The notes under the pieces: generated by a model
What the model was told of the DNA's origin: nothing
Seen by the model: only the letters and a program-made list of their open reading frames with translations
The model's database searches: none
Source of the DNA: Nostoc sp. T09
GTDB lineage: Bacteria; Cyanobacteriota; Cyanobacteriia; Cyanobacteriales; Nostocaceae
Assembly (NCBI RefSeq): GCF_002154695.1
Contig: NZ_MTAV01000117.1
Coordinates: 1 to 42,690 of the forward strand
Length of the DNA stretch: 42,690 nt
Direction of reading: 5' to 3'
Translations under genes and position numbers: made by a program
Shown: positions 18,537-27,386 of the stretch, in pieces
Numbering within the stretch: the first letter of the stretch is position 1
Layout of the letters: each line of letters opens with the position of its first letter

Positions 18537-19484
18537 GTGGCGCAGTTTCAAATTGAATGTGTAGAGTCGAATACTGAGGAAAGTCGAAGCCATTACAGTA
18601 AATTTGTCCTAGAGCCTCTAGAACGCGGTCAAGGAACGACAGTTGGCAACGCCTTAAGGCGCGTTTTACTGTCTAATCTAGAGGGAACGGCAGTTACAGC
18701 AGTGCGGATTGCAGGCGTTTCACACGAGTTTGCTACAGTTCCAGGTGTGCGGGAAGACGTGCTGGAAATCTTAATGAGAATGAAAGAAGTTATTCTCAAA
18801 AGCTACTCCTCTCAACCCCAAATTGGGCGGTTACTCGTTAACGGTCCGACAACAGTTACTGCGGCACATTTTGATTTACCTAGTGAAGTAGAAATAATTG
18901 ATCCGACCCAGTATGTAGCCACCTTAGCTGAAGGCGGCAAGCTGGAAATGGAATTTCGGATTGAGAAAGGTAAAGGTTATCGCACTGTGGAGCGAGGACG
19001 CGAAGAAGCCACATCTTTGGACTTTCTGCAAATCGACTCGGTGTTTATGCCAGTACGGAAAGTCAACTATAGTGTCGAGGAAGCGCGTGGAGATGGCTCG
19101 ATCACCAAAGACCGACTACTGTTGGAAGTTTGGACAAATGGTAGTCTCTCTCCCCAAGAAGCCCTATCATCTGCCGCTGGAATTCTGGTAGATCTATTTA
19201 ATCCCTTAAAAGATATCTCACTGGAACCTACCGATACAGGTTCAGATATTCCAGACGACCCAACCGCTCAAATTCCGATCGAAGAGTTGCAGCTTTCAGT
19301 ACGGGCGTATAACTGTCTCAAGCGAGCACAAGTTAACTCTGTAGCAGACTTGTTGGATTATACCCAAGAAGACCTGTTAGAAATTAAAAACTTTGGTCAG
19401 AAGTCAGCGGAAGAGGTAGTTGAAGCTTTACAGCGACGCTTAGGTATTACCCTGCCTCAAGAAAGAAGCTCTAAACACAGCTAA
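18537..19484 (+). CDS. rpoA: RNA polymerase subunit alpha
   Basis: A 315-residue alpha subunit. The N-terminal domain (about 1-230) includes LEPLERGQGTTVGNALRRVL, the dimer and beta-contact signature, and GRGREEATSLDFLQIDSVF-like sequence. The C-terminal DNA- and activator-binding domain (about 245-310) reads PIEELQLSVRAYNCLKRAQV and FGQKSAEEVVEALQRRLGI. The GTG start matches the cyanobacterial N-terminus (MAQFQIECVES) and has GGGAGG 6-7 nt upstream. It is followed closely by rplQ. Confidence 0.97.
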   Translation: MAQFQIECVESNTEESRSHYSKFVLEPLERGQGTTVGNALRRVLLSNLEGTAVTAVRIAGVSHEFATVPGVREDVLEILMRMKEVILKSYSSQPQIGRLLVNGPTTVTAAHFDLPSEVEIIDPTQYVATLAEGGKLEMEFRIEKGKGYRTVERGREEATSLDFLQIDSVFMPVRKVNYSVEEARGDGSITKDRLLLEVWTNGSLSPQEALSSAAGILVDLFNPLKDISLEPTDTGSDIPDDPTAQIPIEELQLSVRAYNCLKRAQVNSVADLLDYTQEDLLEIKNFGQKSAEEVVEALQRRLGITLPQERSSKHS

Positions 19485-19517
19485 ATCAAAACCGTTAGTA
19501 ATTGATAGTGCATTATT

Positions 19518-19868
19518 ATGCGTCACCGTTGTCGGGTCAAAAAACTTGGTAAACCAGCAGACCAGCGTCGTGCTTTGTTGCGCGCGCTAACCACTGAGCT
19601 AGTTCGTCATGGACGGATTACTACTACTTTAATCCGAGCTAAAGTACTGCGAACTGAAGTAGATAAAATGATTACCTTAGCCAAAGACGGCTCCTTAGCA
19701 GCACGCAGGGCGGCTCTAGGCTACATCTATGACAAACAACTAGTTCATGCTCTATTTGAGCAAGCTCCTACTCGGTATGCTAACCGTCAGGGGGGTTATA
19801 CCCGCATCCTGCATACAGTGCCTCGTCGTGGCGATAATGCTGAGATGGCCATTATTGAACTAGTTTAA
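19518..19868 (+). CDS. rplQ: 50S ribosomal protein L17
   Basis: A 116-residue L17: [20 protein letters not shown] and [20 protein letters not shown], ending in [15 protein letters not shown]17 sits near the tunnel exit. It follows rpoA after 33 nt, the usual order in the alpha operon. Confidence 0.96.
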   Translation: MRHRCRVKKLGKPADQRRALLRALTTELVRHGRITTTLIRAKVLRTEVDKMITLAKDGSLAARRAALGYIYDKQLVHALFEQAPTRYANRQGGYTRILHTVPRRGDNAEMAIIELV

Positions 19869-19987
19869 GTCATTCGTCCGTCATTCGTCATTCGTCAAGA
19901 ATTTTGAACAAATGACAAAGCGCAAAGTCGGAGCGCCGGTTTCCAGCGATCAGAACTTTGTAAGAGAGGACAAAAGACAAAATCTGT
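19869..19987. repeat. Heptamer repeat and element E1 in the rplQ-truA gap
   Basis: GTCATTC units (GTCATTCGTCATTCGTCAAG) lead into element E1 at 19914-19966, which starts GACAAAGCGCAAAGTCG and ends CAGAACTTTGTAAGAG around a 20-nt core. The same ends flank a longer core at 20885-21049. ACAAAG and CTTTGT at the ends are inverted. Confidence 0.7.
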
Positions 19988-20869
19988 ATGTTAGAAAGCC
20001 ACCAGCCTAAAGTAACTCACAGAGTGGCCCTAGTAATCCAATACTTGGGCACTCATTTTCATGGCTGGCAACGGCAAAAACAGCAGCGTACAGTTCAAGA
20101 AGAGATAGAAACAGCGATCGCCAAGATTCTTGGGTATCACGTGACACTACATGGTGCAGGCAGAACTGATGCTGGAGTTCATGCCGCAGCGCAAGTAGCT
20201 CATTTTGAAGCCACAGGTTTAATTCCATCTCACAAGTGGGCAGCCATCCTAAATAGCTATTTGCCCAATGATATATTGATCAGGGCTTCAGCAGGTGTAG
20301 GTAATCGTTGGCACGCTCGCTTTAGTGCAGCCTATCGACGGTATCGCTACACGATATACACTGAAGATCAACCGAACTTGTTCGTCAGACCCTTCAGTTG
20401 GCATTATTATTATGCACCCCTAGATGAATCCTTAATTAAGGCTGCCCTAAAACCCTTGCTGGGAAAGCATCATCTTGCTGCTTTTCATCGTGCAGGATCA
20501 AAGCGATCGCATTCTTGGGTAGAAGTACAAGCAGCAGAGTGCCATCGCAGTGGGTCATTACTTCATATTGAAATCCAAGCAGATGGATTTTTGTATGGTA
20601 TGGTCCGGCTGTTAGTAGGGATGCTGGTACAAGTAGGCTCTGGACAGATCACCCTAGCTAACTTTACTGAACTGTGGAAAGCAGAACGCCGGGAAGAAGT
20701 GAAATATGCCGCTCCTCCTCAAGGCTTGTGCTTGTTGCGAGTCGGCTATCCAGATTTCCCCTTTTCCCCAGATGTTTGGTATGAGAATCTGCCAAAATTC
20801 GTTTTTAGTCAAGAGTCAAGAGTTAAAAGTCAACAGGCAATAGGCACAAGTCTAATGACTAATGACTAA
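19988..20869 (+). CDS. truA: tRNA pseudouridine(38-40) synthase
   Basis: A 293-residue TruA, which makes pseudouridine in the tRNA anticodon arm. The catalytic aspartate is Asp61 in GAGRTDAGVHA (56-66). Other family segments are YLGTHFHGWQRQK near the start and the C-terminal GFLYGMVRLLVGMLVQVGSG. The position beside rplQ and rplM is conserved in many bacteria. The last 20 or so residues (SQESRVKSQQAIGTSLMTND) are read through heptamer repeat DNA, so the natural C-terminus has been replaced or extended by the repeat. Confidence 0.95.
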   Translation: MLESHQPKVTHRVALVIQYLGTHFHGWQRQKQQRTVQEEIETAIAKILGYHVTLHGAGRTDAGVHAAAQVAHFEATGLIPSHKWAAILNSYLPNDILIRASAGVGNRWHARFSAAYRRYRYTIYTEDQPNLFVRPFSWHYYYAPLDESLIKAALKPLLGKHHLAAFHRAGSKRSHSWVEVQAAECHRSGSLLHIEIQADGFLYGMVRLLVGMLVQVGSGQITLANFTELWKAERREEVKYAAPPQGLCLLRVGYPDFPFSPDVWYENLPKFVFSQESRVKSQQAIGTSLMTND

Positions 20870-20884
20870 TGACTAATGACTAAT

Positions 20885-21049
20885 GACAAAGCGCAAAGTC
20901 GAGCCAGTCGTGTGGTGAGGCAGTCCGCTCTTGGGGGTTCCCCAGGAGGAACTGCCGAAAGGGTCTCCCGACTTGAACGAACTGGCGTTGAGCGGAGGAA
21001 ACCTCCGTACACCGAAGGGCTTGCCGCAGGCATCAGAACTTTGTAAGAG
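20885..21049. repeat. Repeat element E2 (nested relative of E1)
   Basis: A 165-bp element in the truA-rplM gap. It begins GACAAAGCGCAAAGTCG and ends CAGAACTTTGTAAGAG, identical to the ends of E1 at 19914-19966, but with a core of about 130 nt instead of 20. The core is GC-rich and full of short palindromes (GGTTCCCCAGGAGGAAC; GCGGAGGAAACCTCCG). This looks like a mobile repeat with a second repeat inserted in it. No open frame. Confidence 0.7.
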
Positions 21050-21076
21050 ACAAAAATGACAAAGGACAAATGACAA

Positions 21077-21532
21077 ATGACTAAAACATACCTTCCTCCT
21101 CAAGAGTCTCTTGAGCGTGAGTGGTACATAGTAGATGCTACAGACCAACGCCTCGGTCGCCTCGCCACTGAAATCGCTATGATCCTCAGAGGTAAAAAGA
21201 AAGCCGAGTATACTCCCCACCTTGACACAGGTGATTTTGTGATTGTCATCAATGCCGAGAAGATAGCAGTCACAGGCAAAAAACGTACCCAAAAGCTCTA
21301 CCGTCGCCATTCAGGTCGTCCTGGTGGGATGAAGACAGAAACCTTCGCCAAGTTGCAACAGCGTCTACCAGAAAGAATAGTAGAACAAGCTATCAAAGGC
21401 ATGTTACCTAAAAATAGCCTGGGTAGGCAGTTGTTCACCAAGCTGAAAGTTTATGCGGGACCAACTCATCCCCATGCAGCGCAAAAACCCAAAGAATTAA
21501 AAGTTAATACAATTCCTGGAGCAGAAAGTTAA
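21077..21532 (+). CDS. rplM: 50S ribosomal protein L13
   Basis: A 151-residue L13: [40 protein letters not shown] and the signature [21 protein letters not shown]13 is an early 50S assembly protein. Both its AAGGA ribosome-binding site (21062-21066) and its ATG lie in GACAAAT-type heptamer repeats (GACAAATGACAAATGACTAA). It overlaps rpsI by one base. Confidence 0.96.
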   Translation: MTKTYLPPQESLEREWYIVDATDQRLGRLATEIAMILRGKKKAEYTPHLDTGDFVIVINAEKIAVTGKKRTQKLYRRHSGRPGGMKTETFAKLQQRLPERIVEQAIKGMLPKNSLGRQLFTKLKVYAGPTHPHAAQKPKELKVNTIPGAES

Positions 21533-21951
21533 TGGTAGCAGTAGCAGAAACTACTAGCGGTCGTGCCGTCTACTGGGGTACTGGCCGTCGTAAGTCCGCA
21601 GTAGCCAGAGTACGCTTGATTCCCGGTAGCGGTCAACTGACCGTGAATGGTAAAGATGGAAACTTGTACTTTCAATTCAACGCCAACTACCTGGGCGTGA
21701 TCAGAGGACCTCTAGAAACTCTGGGATTAGAGAACGAATATGACATTTTGGTGAAAGCTGAAGGTGGTGGCTTGACTGGACAGGCTGATTCTATTCGCCT
21801 GGGAGTTGCTCGTGCCTTGTGTCAACTAGACCCAGATAACCGTTCACCTTTAAAAACAGAAGGCTACCTAACTCGTGACCCACGAGCCAAAGAGCGGAAA
21901 AAATACGGTTTGCACAAAGCTCGGAAAGCACCTCAGTACTCAAAACGATAG
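21532..21951 (+). CDS. rpsI: 30S ribosomal protein S9
   Basis: A 139-residue S9: [40 protein letters not shown] and the end [17 protein letters not shown], whose C-terminal Lys-Arg reaches the P-site tRNA. The start ATG overlaps the rplM stop (TAATG), so initiation is coupled to rplM, as is usual for this pair. Confidence 0.96.
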   Translation: MVAVAETTSGRAVYWGTGRRKSAVARVRLIPGSGQLTVNGKDGNLYFQFNANYLGVIRGPLETLGLENEYDILVKAEGGGLTGQADSIRLGVARALCQLDPDNRSPLKTEGYLTRDPRAKERKKYGLHKARKAPQYSKR

Positions 21952-22108
21952 GAGGGCATTGGGGAGCCAGTGCGTTGGGCGGCTTCCGCTTTGTTTGCAA
22001 CTGGCGTCATTGGGTATTGGGTATTTCCCTTTGTCTTTCTTGTGCTAAACCCCAGTCCCAGACTCCATCTGAAGTTATAATTGATATAGATTCACCACAA
22101 AAGGAACA

Positions 22109-22348
22109 ATGGCTAAACCTGAAATTCATCCCAAGTGGTATCCAGATGCTAAAGTTTACTGCAACGGTCAAGTTGTCATGACTGTTGGCTCTACCAAGCC
22201 AGAACTGCACGTAGATGTTTGGTCTGGAAACCATCCATTTTACACCGGCACCCAGAAGATTATCGATACTGAGGGTCGAGTAGAGCGCTTCCTTCGCAAG
22301 TACGGTATGAGCAGCACTCAAACCTCAGGCGACACAGACAAAAAGTAG
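22109..22348 (+). CDS. rpmE: 50S ribosomal protein L31 (cysteine-poor)
   Basis: A 79-residue L31: MAKPEIHPKWYPDAKVYCNG, STKPELHVDVWSGNHPFYTG and RVERFLRKYGM. L31 bridges the subunits. Only one cysteine (residue 18) remains of the four zinc-binding cysteines of the zinc-type protein, so this form should not bind zinc. AAGGA lies 5 nt before the ATG. Confidence 0.95.
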   Translation: MAKPEIHPKWYPDAKVYCNGQVVMTVGSTKPELHVDVWSGNHPFYTGTQKIIDTEGRVERFLRKYGMSSTQTSGDTDKK

Positions 22349-22371
22349 CGGGTTGGCTCTGCTGTTAACGA

Positions 22372-22394
22372 CGACCCTGCAATCAGCTGGGTCG
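22372..22394 (+). terminator. Hairpin after rpmE
   Basis: CGACCC (22372-22377) and GGGTCG (22389-22394) form a perfect 6-bp GC-rich stem 24 nt after the rpmE stop. Downstream sequence (ATTGTCATTT) is only partly T-rich, so termination would be partial. Confidence 0.4.
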
Positions 22395-22449
22395 ATTGTC
22401 ATTTAATGCTCGAGCCAATTTGTTATTTTAAGGAGCGATCGCACTCATC

Positions 22450-23550
22450 ATGGCTGAATCATACCTGCTGGACAAACTAAAATCCGTTGAACAAACCTTT
22501 AATGAATTAACGCGTCGTCTTGGTGACCCCGATACCGCTAGCAATCCTGATGAGTATCAACAAATTGCTAAGTCTCGTTCTTCTTTGGAAGAGGTAGTTA
22601 ATACCTATGAAACTTGGAAAGCAGCCCAAGAAGACTTGATCGGAGCGCGTCAGGTTTATAAAGAATCTGCGAGTGACCCAGAGTTGCAAGAAATGGCAGC
22701 TTTGGAAGTAGACGAGCTAGAGCAAAAGCTGGAATATTTAGAGAACCGCTTAAAAATATTGTTGTTACCCCGCGATCCCAACGATGACAAAAACATTATG
22801 TTGGAAATTCGGGCTGGTACTGGCGGGGATGAAGCGAGTATTTGGGCAGGTGATTTACTGCGGATGTACTCTCGCTATGCTGATAGCCAGAACTGGAAAG
22901 TGAAACTAGTGAGCGAGTCACTAGGTGAAATGGGCGGTTTTAAAGAAGTGATCCTGGAAATTCAGGGTGAGAGCGTTTATAGTAAACTGAAGTTTGAAGC
23001 GGGAGTACATCGCGTACAGCGTGTACCTGCAACCGAAGCCGGGGGAAGAGTTCACACTTCCACCGCGACAATCGCAATCATGCCAGAGGTCGATGATGTG
23101 GAAATTCACATTGACCCCAAGGATATTGAAATGACCACAGCTCGTTCTGGTGGTGCTGGTGGACAAAACGTCAACAAGGTGGAAACTGCTGTTGACTTGA
23201 TGCACAAACCAACAGGAATTCGGATTTTCTGTACGGAAGAACGCAGCCAGCTACAAAACAAAGAACGGGCGATGCAAATTTTGCGAGCAAAACTGTACGA
23301 AATGAAGTTACGCGAACAACAAGAAGCTGTAACTTCAATGCGGCGATCGCAAGTTGGTACAGGGTCGCGATCCGAAAAAATTCGCACCTACAACTATAAA
23401 GATAACCGCGTTACTGACCACCGTTTAGGTCAAAACTATTCCCTTAACCCGGTGTTGGAAGGTGATTTAGAGTCAGTTATTCAATCTTGTATCTCTCAAG
23501 ACCAGCAGGAACGTTTAGCAGAGTTAGCGGCTTCTGGAGCTACAAGCTAA
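22450..23550 (+). CDS. prfA: Peptide chain release factor 1
   Basis: A 366-residue RF1, which frees the peptide at UAA and UAG. The catalytic GGQ is at 237-239 ([18 protein letters not shown]). The codon-recognition tripeptide PAT is at 193-195, as expected for RF1 rather than RF2. The segment [20 protein letters not shown] precedes it. Shine-Dalgarno AAGGAG is joined to a HIP1 octamer (AAGGAGCGATCGCACTCATC) before the ATG. Last gene of the translation cluster. Confidence 0.97.
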   Translation: MAESYLLDKLKSVEQTFNELTRRLGDPDTASNPDEYQQIAKSRSSLEEVVNTYETWKAAQEDLIGARQVYKESASDPELQEMAALEVDELEQKLEYLENRLKILLLPRDPNDDKNIMLEIRAGTGGDEASIWAGDLLRMYSRYADSQNWKVKLVSESLGEMGGFKEVILEIQGESVYSKLKFEAGVHRVQRVPATEAGGRVHTSTATIAIMPEVDDVEIHIDPKDIEMTTARSGGAGGQNVNKVETAVDLMHKPTGIRIFCTEERSQLQNKERAMQILRAKLYEMKLREQQEAVTSMRRSQVGTGSRSEKIRTYNYKDNRVTDHRLGQNYSLNPVLEGDLESVIQSCISQDQQERLAELAASGATS

Positions 23551-23574
23551 TCGGCTTTTTTATAAAATGTGGAT

Positions 23575-23622
23575 AACCGCTTGTTGTGCTGTTGCTTGTA
23601 ACACACATAAGCGGTTTTTTAT
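23575..23622 (+). terminator. Intrinsic terminator after prfA
   Basis: AACCGCTT (23575-23582) pairs with AAGCGGTT (23609-23616), and the next bases GTTGTG and CACAC can extend the stem; a run of T's follows immediately (GGTTTTTTAT). A strong intrinsic terminator closing the ribosomal cluster. Confidence 0.85.
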
Positions 23623-23882
23623 CTGAGATTCCCACTGACGTACAAAGCTAATACAAATTTGACAAAAGAATGCGATAGATGGATTCCCAGAAGCGAGATA
23701 CAGAAAGCCCTTCCCAATTCAAAATCTAAAATGGTATAACGGGACTTAAATTGATTAATTTATAACATATAATATAGTGAAAATACTTAGTAATAACTTG
23801 CAGTAAAGATGCTAGAAGTAGCACCTTTATCTGAAAAAATTAGTAAATTTTTATACAATTAAATTTTTTAGAGGTGCATATT

Positions 23883-24368
23883 ATGTCGATATACAACGAA
23901 CCTTCAGATTGGCAAGCAGAATCAAGCGAGGCTTTTGTGCCAGTTTATTATCAAGGTAATTTAACTGGTTTTTTTAAACAAGACTATGCAGATGAAATTA
24001 TTAGGTTTTTAAATGAGCAAGAAGTTTTAAATAAAGCTCTTAGATTAGCCTGCACTGATGTAATTAAAAAAACTGGTGGCGATGCCAACCAAGTCAAGAA
24101 TTTAATGAAAAAATATATAAAAATTAGTGAACGTCCAAAATACGGAACTAGAGCGATCACACTTTTATTAAGAGAAAGGCAAAAGGAACTGGATTTGAGT
24201 AGTCAGGAGTTTACTAAATTCTGCGATACATTTAAAGTTTCTCCTTCTGAACTAAATAATATTTATGCTGGAGAACCAATAGATGATAGTTTGTTAGCGC
24301 CACTTTCACGAATATTAGGGATATCAAAAGAGCAACTACTAGAAGTGCGAGATGGTGTTGAAGAATAA
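23883..24368 (+). CDS. Small protein with a C-terminal XRE-like helix-turn-helix
   Basis: A 161-residue protein of unknown role. The ATG at 23883 (MSIYNEPSDWQAESSEAF) with GAGGTG upstream is preferred to a GTG three codons earlier. Residues about 105-158 show the XRE/Cro pattern: LSSQEFTKFCDTFKVSPSEL, NNIYAGEPIDD, LAPLSRILGISKEQLLEV. The N-terminal half (VPVYYQGNLTGFFKQDYADE) resembles nothing I can name. The gene is AT-rich compared with its neighbours and isolated between two gene-poor stretches, as expected of an acquired regulator or an antitoxin-like protein. No toxin gene is adjacent. Confidence 0.6.
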   Translation: MSIYNEPSDWQAESSEAFVPVYYQGNLTGFFKQDYADEIIRFLNEQEVLNKALRLACTDVIKKTGGDANQVKNLMKKYIKISERPKYGTRAITLLLRERQKELDLSSQEFTKFCDTFKVSPSELNNIYAGEPIDDSLLAPLSRILGISKEQLLEVRDGVEE

Positions 24369-24538
24369 ATTAATACATTTTCAACTATCCAAAATAATTA
24401 GAACTTGGTAAAAACTGATAGTCTATTTGAAAGATTGTTTTAAAAATTGCCCAACAACTTCTTGTAAACCATTAGCCTTGCTCTTGCAAAGGTAAACAAT
24501 TATCAATTTTCCTTAGTTGAAATCAGAATATAGATACT

Positions 24539-24778
24539 ATCTTGGGTTGTAACTTTCCAGACATAAGTCGGGATGAAATCGAGGCTATGTTTGGCTTAAA
24601 CGAGTTAAAGCAACCGCGATTTTATTAGGAAGCTTTTTAGGAAGGCAAAGAAGAAGGTGAGCGCAGTGGTAAGTTAAAAGCGTTACTACCAATTTTGGCT
24701 GCTGGGTTAACTATAGAAGAGCAAATAGCCGAAGCTTTGGAATTGAGTGTAAAGGAAGTCAGGCAGGCAGTACAATAG
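24539..24778 (+). pseudogene. Remnant of a DUF2887/Rpn-type nuclease gene (C-terminal end)
   Basis: One frame reads FPDISRDEIEAMFGLNELKQ, then PRFY-stop-EAF-stop-EGKEEGERSGKL, and ends ELSVKEVRQAVQ-stop. This is the typical C-terminus of the cyanobacterial DUF2887/Rpn-like putative nuclease-transposase family (normally YQEAFQEGKEEGER). Both internal stops are TAG where family members have glutamine codons, consistent with CAG-to-TAG changes. The N-terminal catalytic part is missing. Family assignment comes from memory of the motif, so moderate confidence. Confidence 0.6.
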
Positions 24779-25028
24779 CAGTCTTCTGATTCAGGCAGCT
24801 CCAGGGAAAAATAGCGGCACAATTAAATGCTAGGGTAAGCCAATGTCGAAATAGGTGTATTTCATTGAGTATATATAACTAAATTAGCTTTCAGCGTGAG
24901 AATCCACAACTATTTTTCTATCATTTGGAAATTTTCCCCGACGAAATATTAATTAAATTTTGTTAAGATTGACACGGCGTTAGCACTTCATCCCCCAACT
25001 ACCCATTTCCTACCCTGAGAGAAACTTG

Positions 25029-26723
25029 ATGCTGCGACTAGAACATATTAGTAAAATTTATCCCACAGGTGAAGTTCTCAAAGACATCAACTGGGAAGTC
25101 AAACCAGGCGATCGCATCGGCTTAGTCGGTGTCAACGGTGCTGGAAAATCTACCCAATTGAAAATCATCTCTGGAGAAATTGAACCCACGGCTGGAGAGA
25201 TTATTCGTCCTGCGAGTTTACACATAGCCTACCTCAACCAAGAGTTTGAAGTAGACCCCAGTCGCACTGTGAGAGAAGAATTTTGGACTGTCTTCAAAGA
25301 AGCTAATCAAGTGCAGTTGTCTCTAGCACAGGTGACAAGAGACATGGAAACTGCAACTCCAGAAGAACTAGATCAATTGATCAACAAATTGGATCGCTTG
25401 CAACGCCAATTTGAAGCTTTGGATGGCTACGGCTTAGAAGCACGCATCGGGAAAATTTTACCAGAGATGGGGTTTGAACCAGAAGATGGCGATCGCCTCG
25501 TTAGTGCCTTTTCTGGTGGTTGGCAGATGCGGATGAGTTTAGGTAAAATCCTGTTGCAAAAACCCGACTTATTGTTACTGGACGAACCAACTAACCACTT
25601 AGACTTGGAAACTATTGAGTGGTTGGAAAATTACCTGAAAAGTTTGGTTACTCCAATGGTGATAGTCTCCCATGACCGGGAGTTCCTTGACCGCCTCTGC
25701 ACTCAAATTGTAGAAACTGAACGCGGTGTTTCTACTACTTACCTTGGTAATTACTCCGCATACCTACAACAAAAAGCCGAAAATCAATCAGCACAACTGA
25801 GTGCGTATGAACGCCAGCAAAAAGAACTAGAAAAACAGCAAGCGTTTGTTGACAGATTTCGCGCCAGCGCTACCCGCAGTACTCAAGCAAAAAGCCGTGA
25901 AAAACAACTAGAAAAAATTGAGCGGATTGAAGCACCTACGGGTGGAGTCAGAACTCTGCATTTCCGCTTCCCTGATGCACCTCGTAGCGGACGAGAAGTT
26001 GTCAGCATTAAAGATTTAACTCATATCTATGATGACAAAATCTTGTTTTTGGCATCAAATCTCTTAATTGAAAGAGGCGATCGCATTGCTTTTCTTGGCC
26101 CCAACGGTGCAGGAAAATCTACGCTACTGCGGGTGATTATGGGTATGGAACCACCCACAGAAGGTAGTGTTCAATTAGGCGAACATAATGTTATTCCTGG
26201 TTACTTTGAGCAAAATCAGGCGGAAGCTTTAGATTTGAAAAAAACAGTCATGGAAACTATTCATGATGAAGTTCCTGACTGGAAAAATGAAGAAGTTCGC
26301 ACGCTTTTAGGACGGTTTTTATTCACTGGAGATACGGTATTTAAGCAAGTTGGCGCACTAAGTGGGGGAGAAAAAGCGCGTCTGGCTTTAGCAAAAATGC
26401 TGTTACGTCCAGCGAATTTATTGATTTTAGATGAGCCGACAAACCATCTAGATATTCCAGCCAAAGAAATGTTGGAAGAAGCACTCCAGAACTACGATGG
26501 CACAGCGATTGTTGTTTCCCACGACCGCTATTTTATCTCTCAGGTAGCCAATAAAATTGTAGAAATTCGGGATGGAGAATTCCGCGTTTATTTAGGCAAT
26601 TATCATTACTATCTAGATAAAATTGCTGAAGAAAAAGAACAAGCAAAGTTAGCTGCCATAGCTGCCGAAAAAGCGGCTAAGAAAGCTGCTAAAGCTTCTA
26701 AAGCGTCAGCGAAACGCAAATAA
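25029..26723 (+). CDS. ABC-F family ATPase
   Basis: A 564-residue soluble protein with two tandem ABC ATPase domains and no membrane segments. Domain 1: Walker A GVNGAGKST, signature FSGGWQMRMSLGK, Walker B LLLLDEPTNHLD. Domain 2: Walker A GPNGAGKST, signature LSGGEKARLALAK, Walker B LLILDEPTNHLD. Between them lies the charged helical linker (about 240-310; RASATRSTQAKSREKQLEKI) that in this family reaches the ribosomal P site. The tail is Ala/Lys-rich (AAKKAAKASKASAKRK). ABC-F proteins act on stalled ribosomes; the exact type (Uup-like or EttA-like) cannot be decided. Start ATG at 25029; a TTG directly before it is unlikely. Confidence 0.88.
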   Translation: MLRLEHISKIYPTGEVLKDINWEVKPGDRIGLVGVNGAGKSTQLKIISGEIEPTAGEIIRPASLHIAYLNQEFEVDPSRTVREEFWTVFKEANQVQLSLAQVTRDMETATPEELDQLINKLDRLQRQFEALDGYGLEARIGKILPEMGFEPEDGDRLVSAFSGGWQMRMSLGKILLQKPDLLLLDEPTNHLDLETIEWLENYLKSLVTPMVIVSHDREFLDRLCTQIVETERGVSTTYLGNYSAYLQQKAENQSAQLSAYERQQKELEKQQAFVDRFRASATRSTQAKSREKQLEKIERIEAPTGGVRTLHFRFPDAPRSGREVVSIKDLTHIYDDKILFLASNLLIERGDRIAFLGPNGAGKSTLLRVIMGMEPPTEGSVQLGEHNVIPGYFEQNQAEALDLKKTVMETIHDEVPDWKNEEVRTLLGRFLFTGDTVFKQVGALSGGEKARLALAKMLLRPANLLILDEPTNHLDIPAKEMLEEALQNYDGTAIVVSHDRYFISQVANKIVEIRDGEFRVYLGNYHYYLDKIAEEKEQAKLAAIAAEKAAKKAAKASKASAKRK

Positions 26724-26784
26724 GAAGTTCTAGTAACTTATAGGGTAGTGGATTAAATAAAGTCCAAAAATTTTGTTTTTGTAG

Positions 26785-26811
26785 GGTGTGTAAGGCGAAG
26801 CCTTATACACC
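26785..26811. repeat. REP-like palindrome
   Basis: GGTGTGTAAGGC-GAA-GCCTTATACACC forms a 12-bp stem (one G-T pair) with a 3-nt loop, 60 nt after the ABC-F stop. No T-run follows. Similar palindromes are common intergenic repeats in Nostocales. Confidence 0.65.
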
Positions 26812-27034
26812 TTTCCCCAATAAAAGCACCTCATGCTGCCGCGTTTTGCAACTTCTACTCAGAATTCTAAATTAATAAATATATAATCTTTAATATGCTA
26901 CTTATAACTCAAGCACTTTCTCAATAAATTGCTAGAGATAAATCAAATAACAGTATTAAATTCGTCAGTCATTATTGAAAAATTGTCAGTGCCCCAGACG
27001 AGGAATTACTGACTGCTGAAGTTGATTAAAAGCT

Positions 27035-27074
27035 TTTTTAGTGATAATTGTCTGGAGCCAATCATCACTAAAAA
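27035..27074. terminator. Long stem-loop
   Basis: TTTTTAGTGATAATTG (27035-27050) pairs with CAATCATCACTAAAAA (27059-27074), 15 of 16 bp, around an 8-nt loop. T-rich on one arm and A-rich on the other, it could stop transcription on either strand or be a repeat end. Confidence 0.55.
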
Positions 27075-27102
27075 TACGCAAAAGTTACTAAAATTAAAAA
27101 AA

Positions 27103-27179
27103 ATCTAAAAAATACTGAAATCATTCATAAAAGAATTTAATAAGCAGAAATTCACTTGCAGCGGTGATTAGCAGTGGTA
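27103..27179 (+). repeat. Direct repeat copy A (upstream of the 74-residue gene)
   Basis: Matches 27679-27756 upstream of gpmI; the last 39 bp (TAAGCAGAAATTC, CTTGCAGCGGTGATTAGCAG) are almost identical. The left half is more diverged. Confidence 0.75.
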
Positions 27180-27386
27180 GTGTAGTGGTGTACAAAAAAA
27201 GCAGTACAAAAAAAAGCCCGACGCCCAAGCTATTACTCAGGGATTCGAGCCAAATATATTATTCCAACAACCAAGTTATCACGAAATATAGAACTTAACT
27301 GTTTTCGGGATAACTGAACAAATACTGGCAATCCAATTGAGAGTAGCTGGGAGAAGGGATTCACTAGCCAACAAAGGAAAACCAAC

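Larger units (their letters stand above)
26724..27386. other. Gene-free stretch with several palindromes
   Basis: 663 bp without a convincing gene. It holds a REP-like palindrome (26785-26811), a long stem-loop (27035-27074) and copy A of a ~77-bp repeat (27103-27179), followed by A-rich sequence and the leader of the 74-residue gene. Confidence 0.6.
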
